From Streptomyces hyderabadensis (GTDB lineage: Bacteria > Actinomycetota > Actinomycetes > Streptomycetales > Streptomycetaceae): 64,000 nt of DNA. This document shows positions 35,154 to 46,662 of this stretch, piece by piece; positions within the stretch are counted from its first letter, which is position 1, and each line of letters starts with the position of its first letter. A program made the translations under genes and the position numbers. The notes beneath the pieces were generated by a model. It ran no database searches, was not told the DNA's origin, and was given only the letters and a program-made list of their open reading frames with translations. Location of the stretch: NCBI RefSeq assembly GCF_020404845.1, contig NZ_JAIOJZ010000003.1:62001-126000 (forward strand). Direction: 5' to 3'.

Positions 35154-36266
35154 ATGACAGCAGCAGGGAAGCACCAGGTGAGCCGCGCGGAAACCTCACG
35201 TCGAGGCAGCCGGCCGGGCCGGGCGGGCATCAGGGACGTGGCCGCCGCCGCCGGAGTATCCATCACTACCGTCTCCGACGCCCTCAACGGCAAGGGCCGA
35301 CTCCCGGATGCCACCCGGCGCCATGTGCGCGAGGTCGCCGACCGACTGGGCTACCGGCCCTCGGCCGCCGCCCGCACGCTGCGCACCGGCAAGTCCGGAC
35401 TCATCGGCCTGACCGTGACGACGTACGGGGATGAACCTTTCACCTTCACCGAGTTCGCGTACTTCGCCGAGATGGCGCGCGCCGCCACGTCCGCCGCGCT
35501 CGCCCGCGGCTACGCCCTCGTCATCCTCCCGGCGACCTCCCGGCACGACGTGTGGTCCAACGTCGCGCTCGACGGCACGGTCGTCATCGACCCCTCGGAC
35601 CACGACCCGGTCGTCAGCGAACTGGTCCGCCAGGGCTTACCCGTCGTCTCCGACGGCCGCCCGGCCGGCTCGCTGCCGGTCACCGCCTGGGTGGACAACG
35701 ACCACGAGGCGGCCGTCCTCGGCATCCTCGACCACCTCGCCGACGCCGGCGCCCGCCGGATCGGCCTGCTCACCGGCACCACCACCGACACGTACACCCA
35801 CCTGTCGACCACCGCCTACCTGCGCTGGTGCGAGCGCGTCGGCCAGGACCCGGTCTACGAGGCCTATCCGGCCCACGACCCGTGCGCGGGCGCGGTCGCC
35901 GCCGACCGGCTGCTCGCCCGGCCGGACCGGCCCGACGCCGTCTACGGCCTGTTCGACCCGAACGGCACCGATCTGCTCGCCGCCGCCCGCCGCTACGGGC
36001 TGCGCGTCCCCGAGGACCTGCTGCTGGTCTGCTGCAGCGAGTCCACGGTGTACGCCAGCACCGAGCCGCCCATCACCACCCTGTCGCTGAAACCGCGCCG
36101 CATCGGCACCGCCGTGATCCAGGTCCTCATCGACGCCATCGAGGGGCTGCACTCCGACCAGCCGGTCGAGCAGGTGATACCGACCGAGCTGATCGTGCGC
36201 ACGTCGTCGCAGCGGCGTCCGCCGCGTACGACGGTCAGCCCGCCGCGGTCACCGGAGCGCGAGTAG
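35154..36266 (+). CDS. LacI-family transcriptional regulator with a TTA codon
   Basis: The 370-residue regulator has a LacI helix-turn-helix (IRDVAAAAGVSITTVSDAL) and hinge, then a periplasmic-binding-protein-like effector domain (about 75-350). The effector is unknown; no sugar transport or catabolic genes adjoin it. Leu162 is encoded by TTA (35637-35639), the only in-frame TTA I noticed in this window. That codon makes translation depend on bldA tRNA, which accumulates late in growth. ATG was chosen; a GTG 24 bases downstream preceded by a GGAAG-like site is an alternative. Confidence 0.88.
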   Translation: MTAAGKHQVSRAETSRRGSRPGRAGIRDVAAAAGVSITTVSDALNGKGRLPDATRRHVREVADRLGYRPSAAARTLRTGKSGLIGLTVTTYGDEPFTFTEFAYFAEMARAATSAALARGYALVILPATSRHDVWSNVALDGTVVIDPSDHDPVVSELVRQGLPVVSDGRPAGSLPVTAWVDNDHEAAVLGILDHLADAGARRIGLLTGTTTDTYTHLSTTAYLRWCERVGQDPVYEAYPAHDPCAGAVAADRLLARPDRPDAVYGLFDPNGTDLLAAARRYGLRVPEDLLLVCCSESTVYASTEPPITTLSLKPRRIGTAVIQVLIDAIEGLHSDQPVEQVIPTELIVRTSSQRRPPRTTVSPPRSPERE

Positions 36267-36787
36267 GACGGGACGGGGGGTGCGCCGGAGCGCGAGCAGG
36301 GCGGGCGGGGGCGCGGCCGGGTCGCGAGGCACGCCCGCACGCCATGGCCGACGTCCTCCTGGCGGCGACCGCGCGGCGGGAGGGGACGGCGGACGCGGGC
36401 CACTGACGAGACCGGCGGACGGGGCCGACGGACGGGGCCGGCGGTCGGGGCCGGCGGTCGGGGCCGGCGGTCGGGGCCGACGAACGAGTGCGCGGCATAC
36501 GCGCGGCGGCGGCGCACGCGGCGTCGCGCGGCGAAACGGGACGGCGAAACAGGGCGGCGAAGGCCACACCCGGCACTTCCGGAACACGGACGGGCCGCGG
36601 TTGCGGACGGGCGAAGCCAGGCCCAATCGGGGCGAAAGCCGCGGTGAACCGGGGTCCTGTCCGGATTCACCACCCCTGGGTCATCACACAGCGCGATCCG
36701 CATTCCTATGATGGGCCCACACACCGCGGGCCGCTGCGACCAGGCAGTCCGAAGCGGTGCAGATGCGGCGCGATGGTGGAGGGGTCG
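36267..36787. other. GC-rich intergenic region with tandem repeat
   Basis: The 521 bases hold no convincing gene. Open frames here arise from extreme GC content. The region contains a 13-bp tandem repeat and, near its right end, the promoter of the phosphatase gene. Confidence 0.5.
36412..36485 (+). repeat. 13-bp tandem repeat, about 5.5 copies
   Basis: The unit CCGGCGGTCGGGG occurs five times head to tail, with variants at the left end (GGAC for GGTC) and a degenerate sixth copy. Thirteen is not a multiple of three, so copy change would shift any frame, in line with non-coding DNA. Confidence 0.85.
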
Positions 36788-37879
36788 ATGACTCAGGGGG
36801 CCGGTCAGGGACCCGAGGTGGAGCGGACGGCGACGGTGCGCGACTTCCGGGTGCCCGCGTACGTCCACGAGACCGCTCCGTACGCTGCTCCCGGCGCGCA
36901 CACGGGCGAGTCCGCACCGCCCTCCGAGGAGGGGCTCGACGAGGCCCTGCCCGAGGGGTACACACCCACCCAGCGCGATCTGCCGGTCATCCGTCGGGGT
37001 GACACGGTCCAGGTCTCGGTCGACCCCGCACCGGCCGCGGTGCAGCAGCCGGCCACCGGACAGGGCCCCCTGTTCGTCGTCGGCGACGTGCACGGCTACC
37101 TCGACGAGCTGCTGGCCGCCCTGCGCGAGAAGGGCCTCGTCGACGAGGCCGGCCAGTGGTGCGCGGGCACCTCCCGGCTGTGGTTCCTCGGCGACTTCAC
37201 CGACCGCGGCCCGGACGGCATCGGCGTCATCGACCTGGTGATGCGGCTGTCCGCCGAGGCCGCCGCGGCCGGCGGCTACTGCAAGGCGCTGATGGGCAAC
37301 CACGAACTGCTGCTGCTCGGCGCCAAGCGGTTCGGCGACACGCCCGTCAACTCCGGCGCGGGCACCGCCACCTTCCAGGCCGCCTGGCTGCTGAACGGCG
37401 GCCAGAAGACCGACATGGACCGCCTGCAGGACCACCACCTGCAGTGGATGGCCCGTCTCGACGCCATGGAAGAGGTCGACGACCACCTCCTGGTCCACTC
37501 GGACGCCACCACCTACCTCGACTACGGCCGCTCCATCGAAGAGGTCAACGACACGGTGCGCGAGACGCTCACGCGCAACGACGCGGAGGAGGTGTGGGAC
37601 CTGTTCCGCAAGTTCACCAAGCGCTTCTCCTTCCGCGACGAGGGCGGCGCCGACGCCGTGCGCTCACTGCTGGATACGTACGGCGGCACCCGGATCGTTC
37701 ACGGCCACAGCCCCATCCCCTATCTGCTCGGCGAGGTCGGCTCCGAGGACGGCGAGGACGACGCCCGTACCGTGGTCGAGGGACCGCACGTCTACGCGGA
37801 CGGCCTGGCCATCGCGATGGACGGCGGCGTGACCATGGCCGGAAAGCTGCTGGTCCAGCAACTTCCGCTGGATGCCTGA
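36788..37879 (+). CDS. PPP-family metallophosphoesterase (Ser/Thr phosphatase-like)
   Basis: The 363-residue protein has an acidic N-terminal region of about 95 residues and a calcineurin-like catalytic domain. The canonical PPP motifs are all visible: GDVHGY, GDFTDRG, GNHE and a late GHSPIPY, so a dinuclear metal centre is expected. Bacterial relatives hydrolyse phosphoprotein or dinucleotide substrates. The ATG follows GGAGGGG closely. No kinase gene adjoins it, so its substrate is unknown. Confidence 0.9.
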   Translation: MTQGAGQGPEVERTATVRDFRVPAYVHETAPYAAPGAHTGESAPPSEEGLDEALPEGYTPTQRDLPVIRRGDTVQVSVDPAPAAVQQPATGQGPLFVVGDVHGYLDELLAALREKGLVDEAGQWCAGTSRLWFLGDFTDRGPDGIGVIDLVMRLSAEAAAAGGYCKALMGNHELLLLGAKRFGDTPVNSGAGTATFQAAWLLNGGQKTDMDRLQDHHLQWMARLDAMEEVDDHLLVHSDATTYLDYGRSIEEVNDTVRETLTRNDAEEVWDLFRKFTKRFSFRDEGGADAVRSLLDTYGGTRIVHGHSPIPYLLGEVGSEDGEDDARTVVEGPHVYADGLAIAMDGGVTMAGKLLVQQLPLDA

Positions 37880-38067
37880 CCGTTCGTCGGACGGCCGATC
37901 CGGCGGTGTTGTCCCTACGGGCCGGCACCCAATTTCTGGAAACCCCCTGTCACCCTCCACCGTCGCCGCTCTACCATCGGCTTATCCGTAGCAGGCTCCC
38001 CTCCGTTTCTGCCCGACGGCTCGTTGGCATGCGAGCCCCAAGCCCTACGGAGCATCGGGGGATGCAC

Positions 38068-38934
38068 ATGAACAGCGTTCCGCAGCACTTGTCGAACGAG
38101 GACCGCCAGGAGTACGAGCGGATCCTCGACGAGGCGCTGCGCTCCGCACCACACGGCCCGGAGCCGGCCGCTGCCGGACAGCGGCTCAACTCCGAACAAC
38201 TGCGCACCATGGCACTCAACGCCACCGCCCTCATCACGGCGGCGGCCACCACCGAGTACCAGCACTACGTGAAGGTCCGCGAGGAACTGCGCCACCCGGC
38301 GCCCTCGGGCCCGTCCTCCGGCACGCGCGAATCCGGCTCCCAGGAGCAGGGCACGGGCGCGGGGGGACTCGCCGCCACCATGGGCGAGATGGCCGAGGCG
38401 ACCGGGGCGGGAGCCGTCGCCGTCGTCGCCGTCCTGGCACCGGTCCTGGCCGGTACCGCCGCGGCGATATTCCTGCTGGTCGGCTACCTGCTGAAGATGC
38501 TCGACCCGGGGCAGGCCTTCGCGCAGACCATGCTCACCACGGGATGGGTGTTCGGCGCCGTGACCGCGGTGGCGATCCTCGTCGCCGCGGCGGGACTGCT
38601 GCTCACCGCGCTGCGCAACCGCCCCTCGGCCGAGTCCGGCTTCTACGACGCCCGGGACCAGGAGGTGGCCCGGGCCAGGGAAGCCTGGCACGAGGCGCTG
38701 CTGGAACGGGGCATCCTGCCCTTCCTGCGGGACGCGCTCGGTGAACCGGACACGGCGGCGCTGCACCGGACGGGACCGGCGGCCCCGAGCAGCAGCCGCA
38801 TGCCGCACCTGGGCTACGGCCGTCCCGGGTTCACGAGCCCCGACGGCGGCCCCGACGCGGGCCCGCGGCCGAGCTACTCGAGCCCGGACTACAGCAGCCC
38901 GGACTTCGGTGGCCCGGAACACCGGCCCGAATAG
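38068..38934 (+). CDS. Membrane protein of unknown function
   Basis: The 288-residue protein has a soluble N-terminus of about 120 residues, two closely spaced hydrophobic segments (about 125-150 and 160-185) and a C-terminal tail with an amphipathic RAREAWHEALLERGILPFLRD helix. It ends in a Ser/Pro/Tyr repeat (YSSPDYSSPDFGGP). I do not recognise a family. Of the paired starts MHMN, the second ATG has a better distance to the GGGGG site. It follows the PPP phosphatase by 188 bases. Confidence 0.75.
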   Translation: MNSVPQHLSNEDRQEYERILDEALRSAPHGPEPAAAGQRLNSEQLRTMALNATALITAAATTEYQHYVKVREELRHPAPSGPSSGTRESGSQEQGTGAGGLAATMGEMAEATGAGAVAVVAVLAPVLAGTAAAIFLLVGYLLKMLDPGQAFAQTMLTTGWVFGAVTAVAILVAAAGLLLTALRNRPSAESGFYDARDQEVARAREAWHEALLERGILPFLRDALGEPDTAALHRTGPAAPSSSRMPHLGYGRPGFTSPDGGPDAGPRPSYSSPDYSSPDFGGPEHRPE

Positions 38935-38958
38935 CCACCGGCACGGGCGGGCAGCGCT

Positions 38959-40434
38959 TCAGAGGATGCCCGCCCGGCCGGCGGCAGTGATCCAGGACGG
39001 GAACTCGGACAGCAGACGGTCGTACAGCTCCGGGTCCGGTACGGTGCCGATGTCGTCGACGGCGAAGAACCCGACGTTGTCGACGCGACGGCCCGGCAGG
39101 GTGTCGAACCGCTCCAGCACCCCGTAGTTGGCGCGCCCGAGCCCCACGAACTGCCAGAAGACCGGTTCCGCCACGGCCTCCCGCAGCTCCCGTTCGATCT
39201 CGGCGTTGCGGTAGACACCGCCGTCGGAGAAGAAGAGCACCAGGGTCGGCACCGGTGCCGGGTTGTCCCGGACGAAGGCCCGGACCTCGGCGATCACCTT
39301 CTGCTCCTCGTTCTGGATGCCGACCGCCCGCATGTCGACCTGCTCGGGGTGCAGGCCCTTCTTCCGCCCCCGCCGGAACAGGCTGATCTCCCCCACCCGC
39401 ACGTGCAGCCGCAACCATTCGGGCAGCTCGCCCAGGCGCAGGTCGGGCAGGCGCGCCGGGTTGGAGGCGAAGGTCCACGCCTGCATCTCACCGTCGTCGT
39501 CCAACTGCGCGGCGACGGCGGCCATCCGCTCCACGACGTCCGCGACGACGCCCTTGGAGTAGAGGAAGGACATGGACCCGGAGGCGTCCAGTACGAGGAC
39601 GACGCGTGCGGTGACCCCGGTCGCCCCGTGCTTGCTCAGGCTGACCGCGACCTGCTCCTTGCGCAGCGACAGCCGCTTGCGCATGTCCACCGGCAGGTGT
39701 TCTTCGCCCTTGGTGAGACGGGGGCCGGTGGCGGCCGGCGCCGGGGTCGGCGGCGCGGGAGGTACGGGCGGTACGGGAGGCGCGGACGGTACGGGGGCTA
39801 CGGGCGGCGCGGGGGCCGTCGGCGGTGGGACCGGCGCCGGAGCAGCCGTCGGCGGTGCGGCGACCGGGGTGCTGGCCACCGCCGGGGGAGCGTCGTCGAC
39901 GGTGATGCCAAAGTCGGTGGCCAGCCCCGCGAGTCCGGAGGCGTATCCCTGTCCGACCGCACGGAACTTCCACGCCCCCTGGCGCCGGTACAGCTCGCCG
40001 CCGACGAGCGCGGTCTCCGGCCCGGCGGCGATGTCGAACCGGGCCAGCTCGGTGCCGGTCGCGGCGTCCAGCATCCGCAGCGACAGCCCCGGGACCCGGC
40101 CGAACGTCCCGCCGTCCGCCGAGGCACACAGGACGATGCGCTCGACAGCCGGCTCCACCGCCCGCAGATCCACCTCGACGGCGTCGCTCGTGACGCCCGC
40201 GTCCGCACCGGGGCCGCCCCGCTTGCCCAGGTGCCGCACCGCCCCGGAGGTATGGCGGGGCTGGTTGTAGAAGACGAAGTCGCCGTCGTCCCGCACCCGT
40301 CCGGCCGAGCTGAGCAGCAGCGCCGAGGCGTCGACCTCGGGGACGCCCGGCGCGGCGGACCACACGAGTTCGACGCGCACCGCGGGGGAGTGGACGGCGA
40401 CGTTGGCACCCTTGCTCAGGGAGATGGCTGTCAT
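38959..40434 (-). CDS. TerD-vWA domain protein (TerF-like)
   Basis: The 491-residue protein has an N-terminal TerD domain ([19 protein letters not shown], about 1-185), a Pro/Ala linker of about 60 residues, and a von Willebrand A domain (about 275-475) with MIDAS motif DASGSMS. TerD-family proteins bind calcium and occur in tellurite or stress gene sets. The TerD-vWA fusion is usually called TerF. No other ter genes are nearby, so tellurite resistance should not be assumed. Convergent with the preceding membrane-protein gene. Confidence 0.9.
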   Translation of the reverse strand: MTAISLSKGANVAVHSPAVRVELVWSAAPGVPEVDASALLLSSAGRVRDDGDFVFYNQPRHTSGAVRHLGKRGGPGADAGVTSDAVEVDLRAVEPAVERIVLCASADGGTFGRVPGLSLRMLDAATGTELARFDIAAGPETALVGGELYRRQGAWKFRAVGQGYASGLAGLATDFGITVDDAPPAVASTPVAAPPTAAPAPVPPPTAPAPPVAPVPSAPPVPPVPPAPPTPAPAATGPRLTKGEEHLPVDMRKRLSLRKEQVAVSLSKHGATGVTARVVLVLDASGSMSFLYSKGVVADVVERMAAVAAQLDDDGEMQAWTFASNPARLPDLRLGELPEWLRLHVRVGEISLFRRGRKKGLHPEQVDMRAVGIQNEEQKVIAEVRAFVRDNPAPVPTLVLFFSDGGVYRNAEIERELREAVAEPVFWQFVGLGRANYGVLERFDTLPGRRVDNVGFFAVDDIGTVPDPELYDRLLSEFPSWITAAGRAGIL

Positions 40435-40574
40435 GCGTCCAGTCTGCCGAGCGGGGCCCCACGACGGGGAGAGGGCCGACCGCGCGGCCTGTCCCCTCGG
40501 ACCGCGAGGATGCGCCCACGGCCGGACACCATGGCACGGACGACATCGAGACATGGGCCAGTCCACCACACGAC

Positions 40575-40609
40575 TCGCCCCCGGCCCGGCATCCCGGAGC
40601 CGGGGGCGA
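40575..40609. terminator. Terminator hairpin after thiC
   Basis: Arms TCGCCCCCGGC and GCCGGGGGCGA with a 13-base loop lie beyond the thiC stop and before the terF-like start. This should end thiC transcription. Confidence 0.7.
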
Positions 40610-40643
40610 TCTCTGTGCGGGCGGTCGGCGGGACGCCTGGAGA

Positions 40644-42618
<1,975 letters not shown>

Positions 42619-42681
42619 AAAGGTGCCTCCACGCTAACGCCCATTCGGGCGCGGTGAACAGAGGGCCCCCCTCGTTCTTGC

Positions 42682-42687
42682 GATGAT
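42682..42687 (+). promoter_or_regulatory. -10-like hexamer, leaderless start
   Basis: GATGAT ends 6 nt before the GTG of the YibE/F-like gene, and no Shine-Dalgarno is present. Confidence 0.4.
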
Positions 42688-42693
42688 CGGGCG

Positions 42694-44286
42694 GTGACCA
42701 CACCGCAGCATCCCTCCTTTCCGCCGCGTCGGCCCCGCCGCGGACCGAACGCCGAAGAGGGCGACGGCCGGGCCACCGGCCACGCCCCCGTCGACGCTCA
42801 AGGCGCGGGCACCGGCAGACCCGAGGCCGATCACGGCCACGGCCCCGGCGCGGGAGCCGGACACGGCGCGAGGGCTGGATACGGCGCGGGAAGTGGGCCC
42901 GGGGCGGGGAATGGGCCCGGAGCGAGCGGTGGCTCCGGGGCCGACGGTGGCCACGGAGCTGGCGGCGGGCACGGGGCCGGTGGCGGGCACGGGCACTCGC
43001 ACGCCCACGGTCATGGTCCGGCGGCCCCCGTCTCCCGGCACCTGCGGAAGGTCATCGCCGCGATCCTGATTCCCTTCGCCGCGGCCGTGGTGGTCGGGCT
43101 GGCGGTGCTGTGGCCCGGCGGCGCCCCGCCGCACGAGCGCACCGGGGTCGGCTTCGACCGGCAGACGCAGCAGGCCACCGTGACCAAGGTGGTCGAGCTG
43201 AGCTGCCAGTCCGTCAACGCCTCGGGCTCCACCCCGACCGGCGACACCTCCACCGCCGAGGGTTCCTCCGCGGTGCAGCAGGCGGAGGGCGAGTGCAAGC
43301 GGGCGACCATCCGGGTGGACACCGGCGACGACAAGGGCCGTACGTTCGAAGAGATCGTGCAGCCGGACCAGTCACGGCAGTTGCACGAGGGACAGAAGGT
43401 GGTGGTCGCCTACGAGCCCTCCGCGCCCAAGGACCTGCAGTACTCGGTGACCGACATCAACCGCCGGCTCCCCCTGGCCCTGCTCGCGGGCATCTTCGCC
43501 CTCGCCGTCGTGGTCGTCGGACGGCTGCGCGGCCTGATGGCGCTGGTCTCGCTGGCCATCAGCTTCCTGCTGCTGAACTTCTTCATCCTGCCCGCAATCC
43601 TGCAGGGTTCGAACCCCCTGGTCGTGGCGGTGATCGGGTCCAGCGCCATCATGCTGATCGCGTTGTACCTGTGCCACGGACTGTCGGCCCGCACGTCCGT
43701 GGCGGTGCTCGGCACCCTGATCTCGCTGTTGCTGATCGGTGTGCTCGGCTCGCTCTTCATCGGCTGGGCCGCGCTCACCGGCAACACGGACGACAACACC
43801 GGCCTCATCCACGGCCTGTACCCGTCGATCGACATGAGCGGTCTGCTGCTGGCCGGGGTCATCATCGGTTCGCTCGGTGTCCTCGACGACGTGACGGTCA
43901 CCCAGACGTCGGCGGTCTGGGAGCTGCACGAGGCCAACCCGACGATGGGCTGGCGCGGCCTGTACCGCGCGGGCATCCGCATCGGCCGCGACCACATCGC
44001 CTCGGTCGTGAACACGCTGGTCCTGGCCTACGCGGGCGCGGCGCTGCCTCTGCTGCTGCTGTTCTCGATCGCGCAGAGCGGGGTGGGGACGGTCGCCAAC
44101 AGCGAACTGGTCGCGGAGGAGATCGTGCGGACGCTGGTCGGCTCGATCGGCCTGGTGGCGTCCGTGCCGGTCACCACGGCCCTCGCCGCCCTGGTCGTGT
44201 CGGCGGACCGGCCGTCCCGGGTCCCGGAGGCGGCGGCCGGCGCCGGAGCACCGGCGCGCGGGCGGGGCCGTCGCCGTAAGCGCTGA
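42694..44286 (+). CDS. YibE/F-like multi-span membrane protein
   Basis: The 530-residue protein has a long Gly/His/Ala-rich N-terminus (about 25-105) containing GHGHSHAHGHG, which could bind metal ions. One helix near 110 and a soluble extracellular segment (about 135-245) follow, then about seven helices ending near residue 505. The membrane part matches the YibE/F family (RLPLALLAGIFALAVVVVGRL, then VLDDVTVTQTSAVWEL). Function is unknown; some family members affect metal or peptide sensitivity. It is divergent from thiC. Confidence 0.87.
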   Translation: MTTPQHPSFPPRRPRRGPNAEEGDGRATGHAPVDAQGAGTGRPEADHGHGPGAGAGHGARAGYGAGSGPGAGNGPGASGGSGADGGHGAGGGHGAGGGHGHSHAHGHGPAAPVSRHLRKVIAAILIPFAAAVVVGLAVLWPGGAPPHERTGVGFDRQTQQATVTKVVELSCQSVNASGSTPTGDTSTAEGSSAVQQAEGECKRATIRVDTGDDKGRTFEEIVQPDQSRQLHEGQKVVVAYEPSAPKDLQYSVTDINRRLPLALLAGIFALAVVVVGRLRGLMALVSLAISFLLLNFFILPAILQGSNPLVVAVIGSSAIMLIALYLCHGLSARTSVAVLGTLISLLLIGVLGSLFIGWAALTGNTDDNTGLIHGLYPSIDMSGLLLAGVIIGSLGVLDDVTVTQTSAVWELHEANPTMGWRGLYRAGIRIGRDHIASVVNTLVLAYAGAALPLLLLFSIAQSGVGTVANSELVAEEIVRTLVGSIGLVASVPVTTALAALVVSADRPSRVPEAAAGAGAPARGRGRRRKR

Positions 44287-44338
44287 CGGACCCGCCCGGT
44301 GAAGCGTTACGCCACCGCCGCGGGACTGCCGTAACGGT

Positions 44339-44776
44339 TCAGCCCGCGCTCTGCTCCTCCGCCAGGATGCGGTCCAGGGCTTCGTCGAGGTGGCTGTCGA
44401 AGTCGGCGAGCGCACCCTCCTGGCCCAGCGGCACCAGCTTGTCGGTGCGGTCGAGGAAAGCCACCAGTGGCGCCGCCGAGGAACGGAACAGCGCCTGGTC
44501 GCCGCCGACCTGAAGGCGGATCAGCACCTCGGCCAGTGGCTCGGGGTCGACCGGCGCGATGCGCACATCGCCGTCGCCGCACGGCCGGCCCACCCCGTCG
44601 ACCAGCAACTCCCGGCCGAAGGCCCAGGTCACCGGCGCGTCTCCGGGCAGATGGAAGGTCAGGCGTACGGCATAGGGATCCCGGGTCTCGTAGCGCAGTT
44701 CCACCGGGATGCGGAAAGAGAGCTCCTCGGACACGAGAAAGCTCATCATGACCTCTGCCTGTACGGACTCGCCCAT
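44339..44776 (-). CDS. ssgA: SsgA, sporulation cell-division activator
   Basis: The 145-residue protein is a SsgA-like protein and matches SsgA itself closely (MSFLVSEELSFRIPVELRYE, WAFGRELLVDGVGRP, FLDRTDKLVPLGQE). SsgA controls where septa and germ tubes form and is needed for sporulation-specific division in aerial hyphae. The first ATG (MGESVQAEV) is used to match known SsgA length; an ATG 10 codons later with GCAGAGG upstream is possible. It lies just downstream of an IclR-type gene with the position and type of ssgR, its known activator in S. coelicolor. Confidence 0.95.
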   Translation of the reverse strand: MGESVQAEVMMSFLVSEELSFRIPVELRYETRDPYAVRLTFHLPGDAPVTWAFGRELLVDGVGRPCGDGDVRIAPVDPEPLAEVLIRLQVGGDQALFRSSAAPLVAFLDRTDKLVPLGQEGALADFDSHLDEALDRILAEEQSAG

Positions 44777-44876
44777 TCGCCTACCCCGTCATTCGCCGTC
44801 GACTGTCCGGGAATCAAACCTCTAACACTGGTGGCATCTTGCTCAACGTACACACCAGATCACAAGGAGTGAGTTT

Positions 44877-45725
44877 TCAGATACTGATAGAGAGCGCGAG
44901 CGAGCCCAGACGCCGCCCCACCTCGGTCTGCAGACGCTGTGCCGCGGGCAGCAGCCGGTCCGCCTGCTGGAGGGGCAGCGAGATGGCCATCGTGGCGGCC
45001 GTGGTGCCGACGGTGATGGGGATCGCCGCGCAGACCGTCCCCAACGCGTACTCCTGGCGCTCGGTCACCGGCGTCATCCGGCGCATGCGTTCCAGTCGCT
45101 TCAGCAGGCTGTGGCCGTCACGCACCGTGTACGCCGTGAGCGGCCGCACCGGGTAGCGGTCCAGGTGGTCACGGCGCGCGTCCTCGTCCAGCTGGGACAG
45201 CAGGCACTGGCCGATGGCGTGCGCGTGTCCCGTCTCGCGGAAGTCCGCCCACTCCTCGACCGCCGGATTGCCCGGGGTGTCGGAGACGCACATGACCTCG
45301 ATCTCGCCGTCCCGGTACATGGCGTAGTACACGGGGACGCCGATCGCGTCGCGCCAGCGCGCCATGGTGTCCACCACCGTGCTGCGACGTTTCTGCTCCG
45401 CCCCGCTGCTGCTCAGCCGCTCCGCGGCCTCGCCGAGGAAGAACAGCCCTTTGTCCCGGCGCAGATACCCCTCGTGCACCAGGGTGCGCAGCAGGTGGTA
45501 CGCCGTGGGCAGCGCCAGCCCCGTCTCGCGGGCCAGTTGTTTGGCGGGGGCCCCGTACTCGTGCCCGGCGACGCACTCGAGCAGGCGCATCGCCCGCTGC
45601 ACCGAGCCGATCAGAGTCGCGGAGGGCGGATCGGCGGAGGCCGACGCGGGGGGTGTCCGAGGCGTCGAGCAGGGCTGCACGGGCAGGGCGTGCAGCTGAG
45701 CGAATGCGGTGTCAGCCGTGGCCAA
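44877..45725 (-). CDS. ssgR: SsgR, IclR-type activator of ssgA
   Basis: The 282-residue regulator has an IclR winged helix (about 40-100: RAMRLLECVAGHEYGAPAKQL) and an IclR effector domain (about 115-270). The ligand is unknown. It starts at TTG behind GGGAGT. In S. coelicolor SsgR binds the ssgA promoter and is required for its transcription; the 100-base gap between the genes would hold that site. Position and domain type support the name. Confidence 0.92.
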   Translation of the reverse strand: MATADTAFAQLHALPVQPCSTPRTPPASASADPPSATLIGSVQRAMRLLECVAGHEYGAPAKQLARETGLALPTAYHLLRTLVHEGYLRRDKGLFFLGEAAERLSSSGAEQKRRSTVVDTMARWRDAIGVPVYYAMYRDGEIEVMCVSDTPGNPAVEEWADFRETGHAHAIGQCLLSQLDEDARRDHLDRYPVRPLTAYTVRDGHSLLKRLERMRRMTPVTERQEYALGTVCAAIPITVGTTAATMAISLPLQQADRLLPAAQRLQTEVGRRLGSLALSISI

Positions 45726-45920
45726 GGGTCACTCCCGGAACGCGAGGTGGCAGCCCGTGCGGAGAACACGGGTGGGGGTGTACGCCGTTCGCGAGGTCGC
45801 CCCCGCCTTGAGTTCCGGACTCTAACCGCCGGTCACCGCTCACCGACGGCCCGTCCGGGAAACTTCCCTCGCCCGAGGGAACCGGTGGTTCCTGTTACCG
45901 CCACCGGTGTCCCACGGCTC

Positions 45921-46133
45921 TCACCAGTCGCTGCGCGACGACGAACTCGACATGAACTTGCGTACGACGTAGATCAGTCCGCCGACGAGCGCGACGAAGA
46001 TCAGCAGCTTGAACAGCAGTCCGATCACGAACCCGACCACGCTGGCGATCAGCCCGCCGAACACGACCAGGGCGATGACCGGCACCGCGATCCACTTCAC
46101 CCACCACGGCAGTCCCGTGAAGATCTCTCGCAT
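45921..46133 (-). CDS. Small membrane protein, DUF5326 type
   Basis: The 70-residue protein has two hydrophobic helices (about 9-32 and 34-58) and a Ser-rich tail ending SSSSSRSDW. It resembles the streptomycete DUF5326 family, which has no known function. The start MREIFTGLPWWVKW is preceded by AAGGTGAGGG; an upstream GTG would add 5 residues. Confidence 0.8.
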   Translation of the reverse strand: MREIFTGLPWWVKWIAVPVIALVVFGGLIASVVGFVIGLLFKLLIFVALVGGLIYVVRKFMSSSSSRSDW

Positions 46134-46285
46134 CGCCCTTGCCCTCACCTTTCGGGGAGTCCCAGGAGTCCTGGGGAATCCTCTGATGTCCTGCCCTCGA
46201 TGCTAGAGCCGCGAACGCCACGGCAGGGGCCCCGCATCCCTTGTCTCCCCCTGACCGATCCCCTAGGGAACCACGGGGCCGGGCC

Positions 46286-46603
46286 TCAGCTCTCCGGCGG
46301 AGAGAACACCACCAGCACCCGCAGGTCCTCGCTGATGTGATGGAACTTGTGGGCGACCCCGGCCGGCACGTAGACCACGCTGCCCCGGGCGACCTGGGTG
46401 GTCTCCATGCCCACCGTGATCGCGGCCCGCCCGCTCACCACGAAGTACACCTCGTCCTGCGCGTGCGGCTTCTGCGGGTCGGTGGTCCCCGCGTCGAGGG
46501 CGTACAGGCCGACCGACATGTTCCGCTCCCGCAGGAACTGCAGGTAGGCACCGTCGTTGGCGGCGCGCTCCGCCTCCAGTTCGTCCAGCCGGAATGCCTT
46601 CAT
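46286..46603 (-). CDS. Single-domain cupin protein
   Basis: The 105-residue protein is a cupin with motif 1 (HAQDEVYFVVSG) and motif 2 (VYVPAGVAHKFHHI). The His and Glu ligands suit a bound metal. No enzymatic function can be assigned. It begins MKAFRLDELE and is divergent from the membrane-protein gene to its right. Confidence 0.87.
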   Translation of the reverse strand: MKAFRLDELEAERAANDGAYLQFLRERNMSVGLYALDAGTTDPQKPHAQDEVYFVVSGRAAITVGMETTQVARGSVVYVPAGVAHKFHHISEDLRVLVVFSPPES

Positions 46604-46649
46604 CGCCTCGTCCGCCCCTGCCTCGCCGTTCTGGTCCGATCGCGTCTGC

Positions 46650-46655
46650 CACGAT
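46650..46655 (+). promoter_or_regulatory. -10-like hexamer, leaderless start
   Basis: CACGAT ends 7 nt before the ATG of the small membrane-protein gene. Confidence 0.4.
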
Positions 46656-46662
46656 CAGACAC

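Noticed and set aside
38959..40434. Tellurite-resistance island
   Set aside because: A single TerD-vWA gene without terB, terC or terZ does not support resistance or horizontal transfer.
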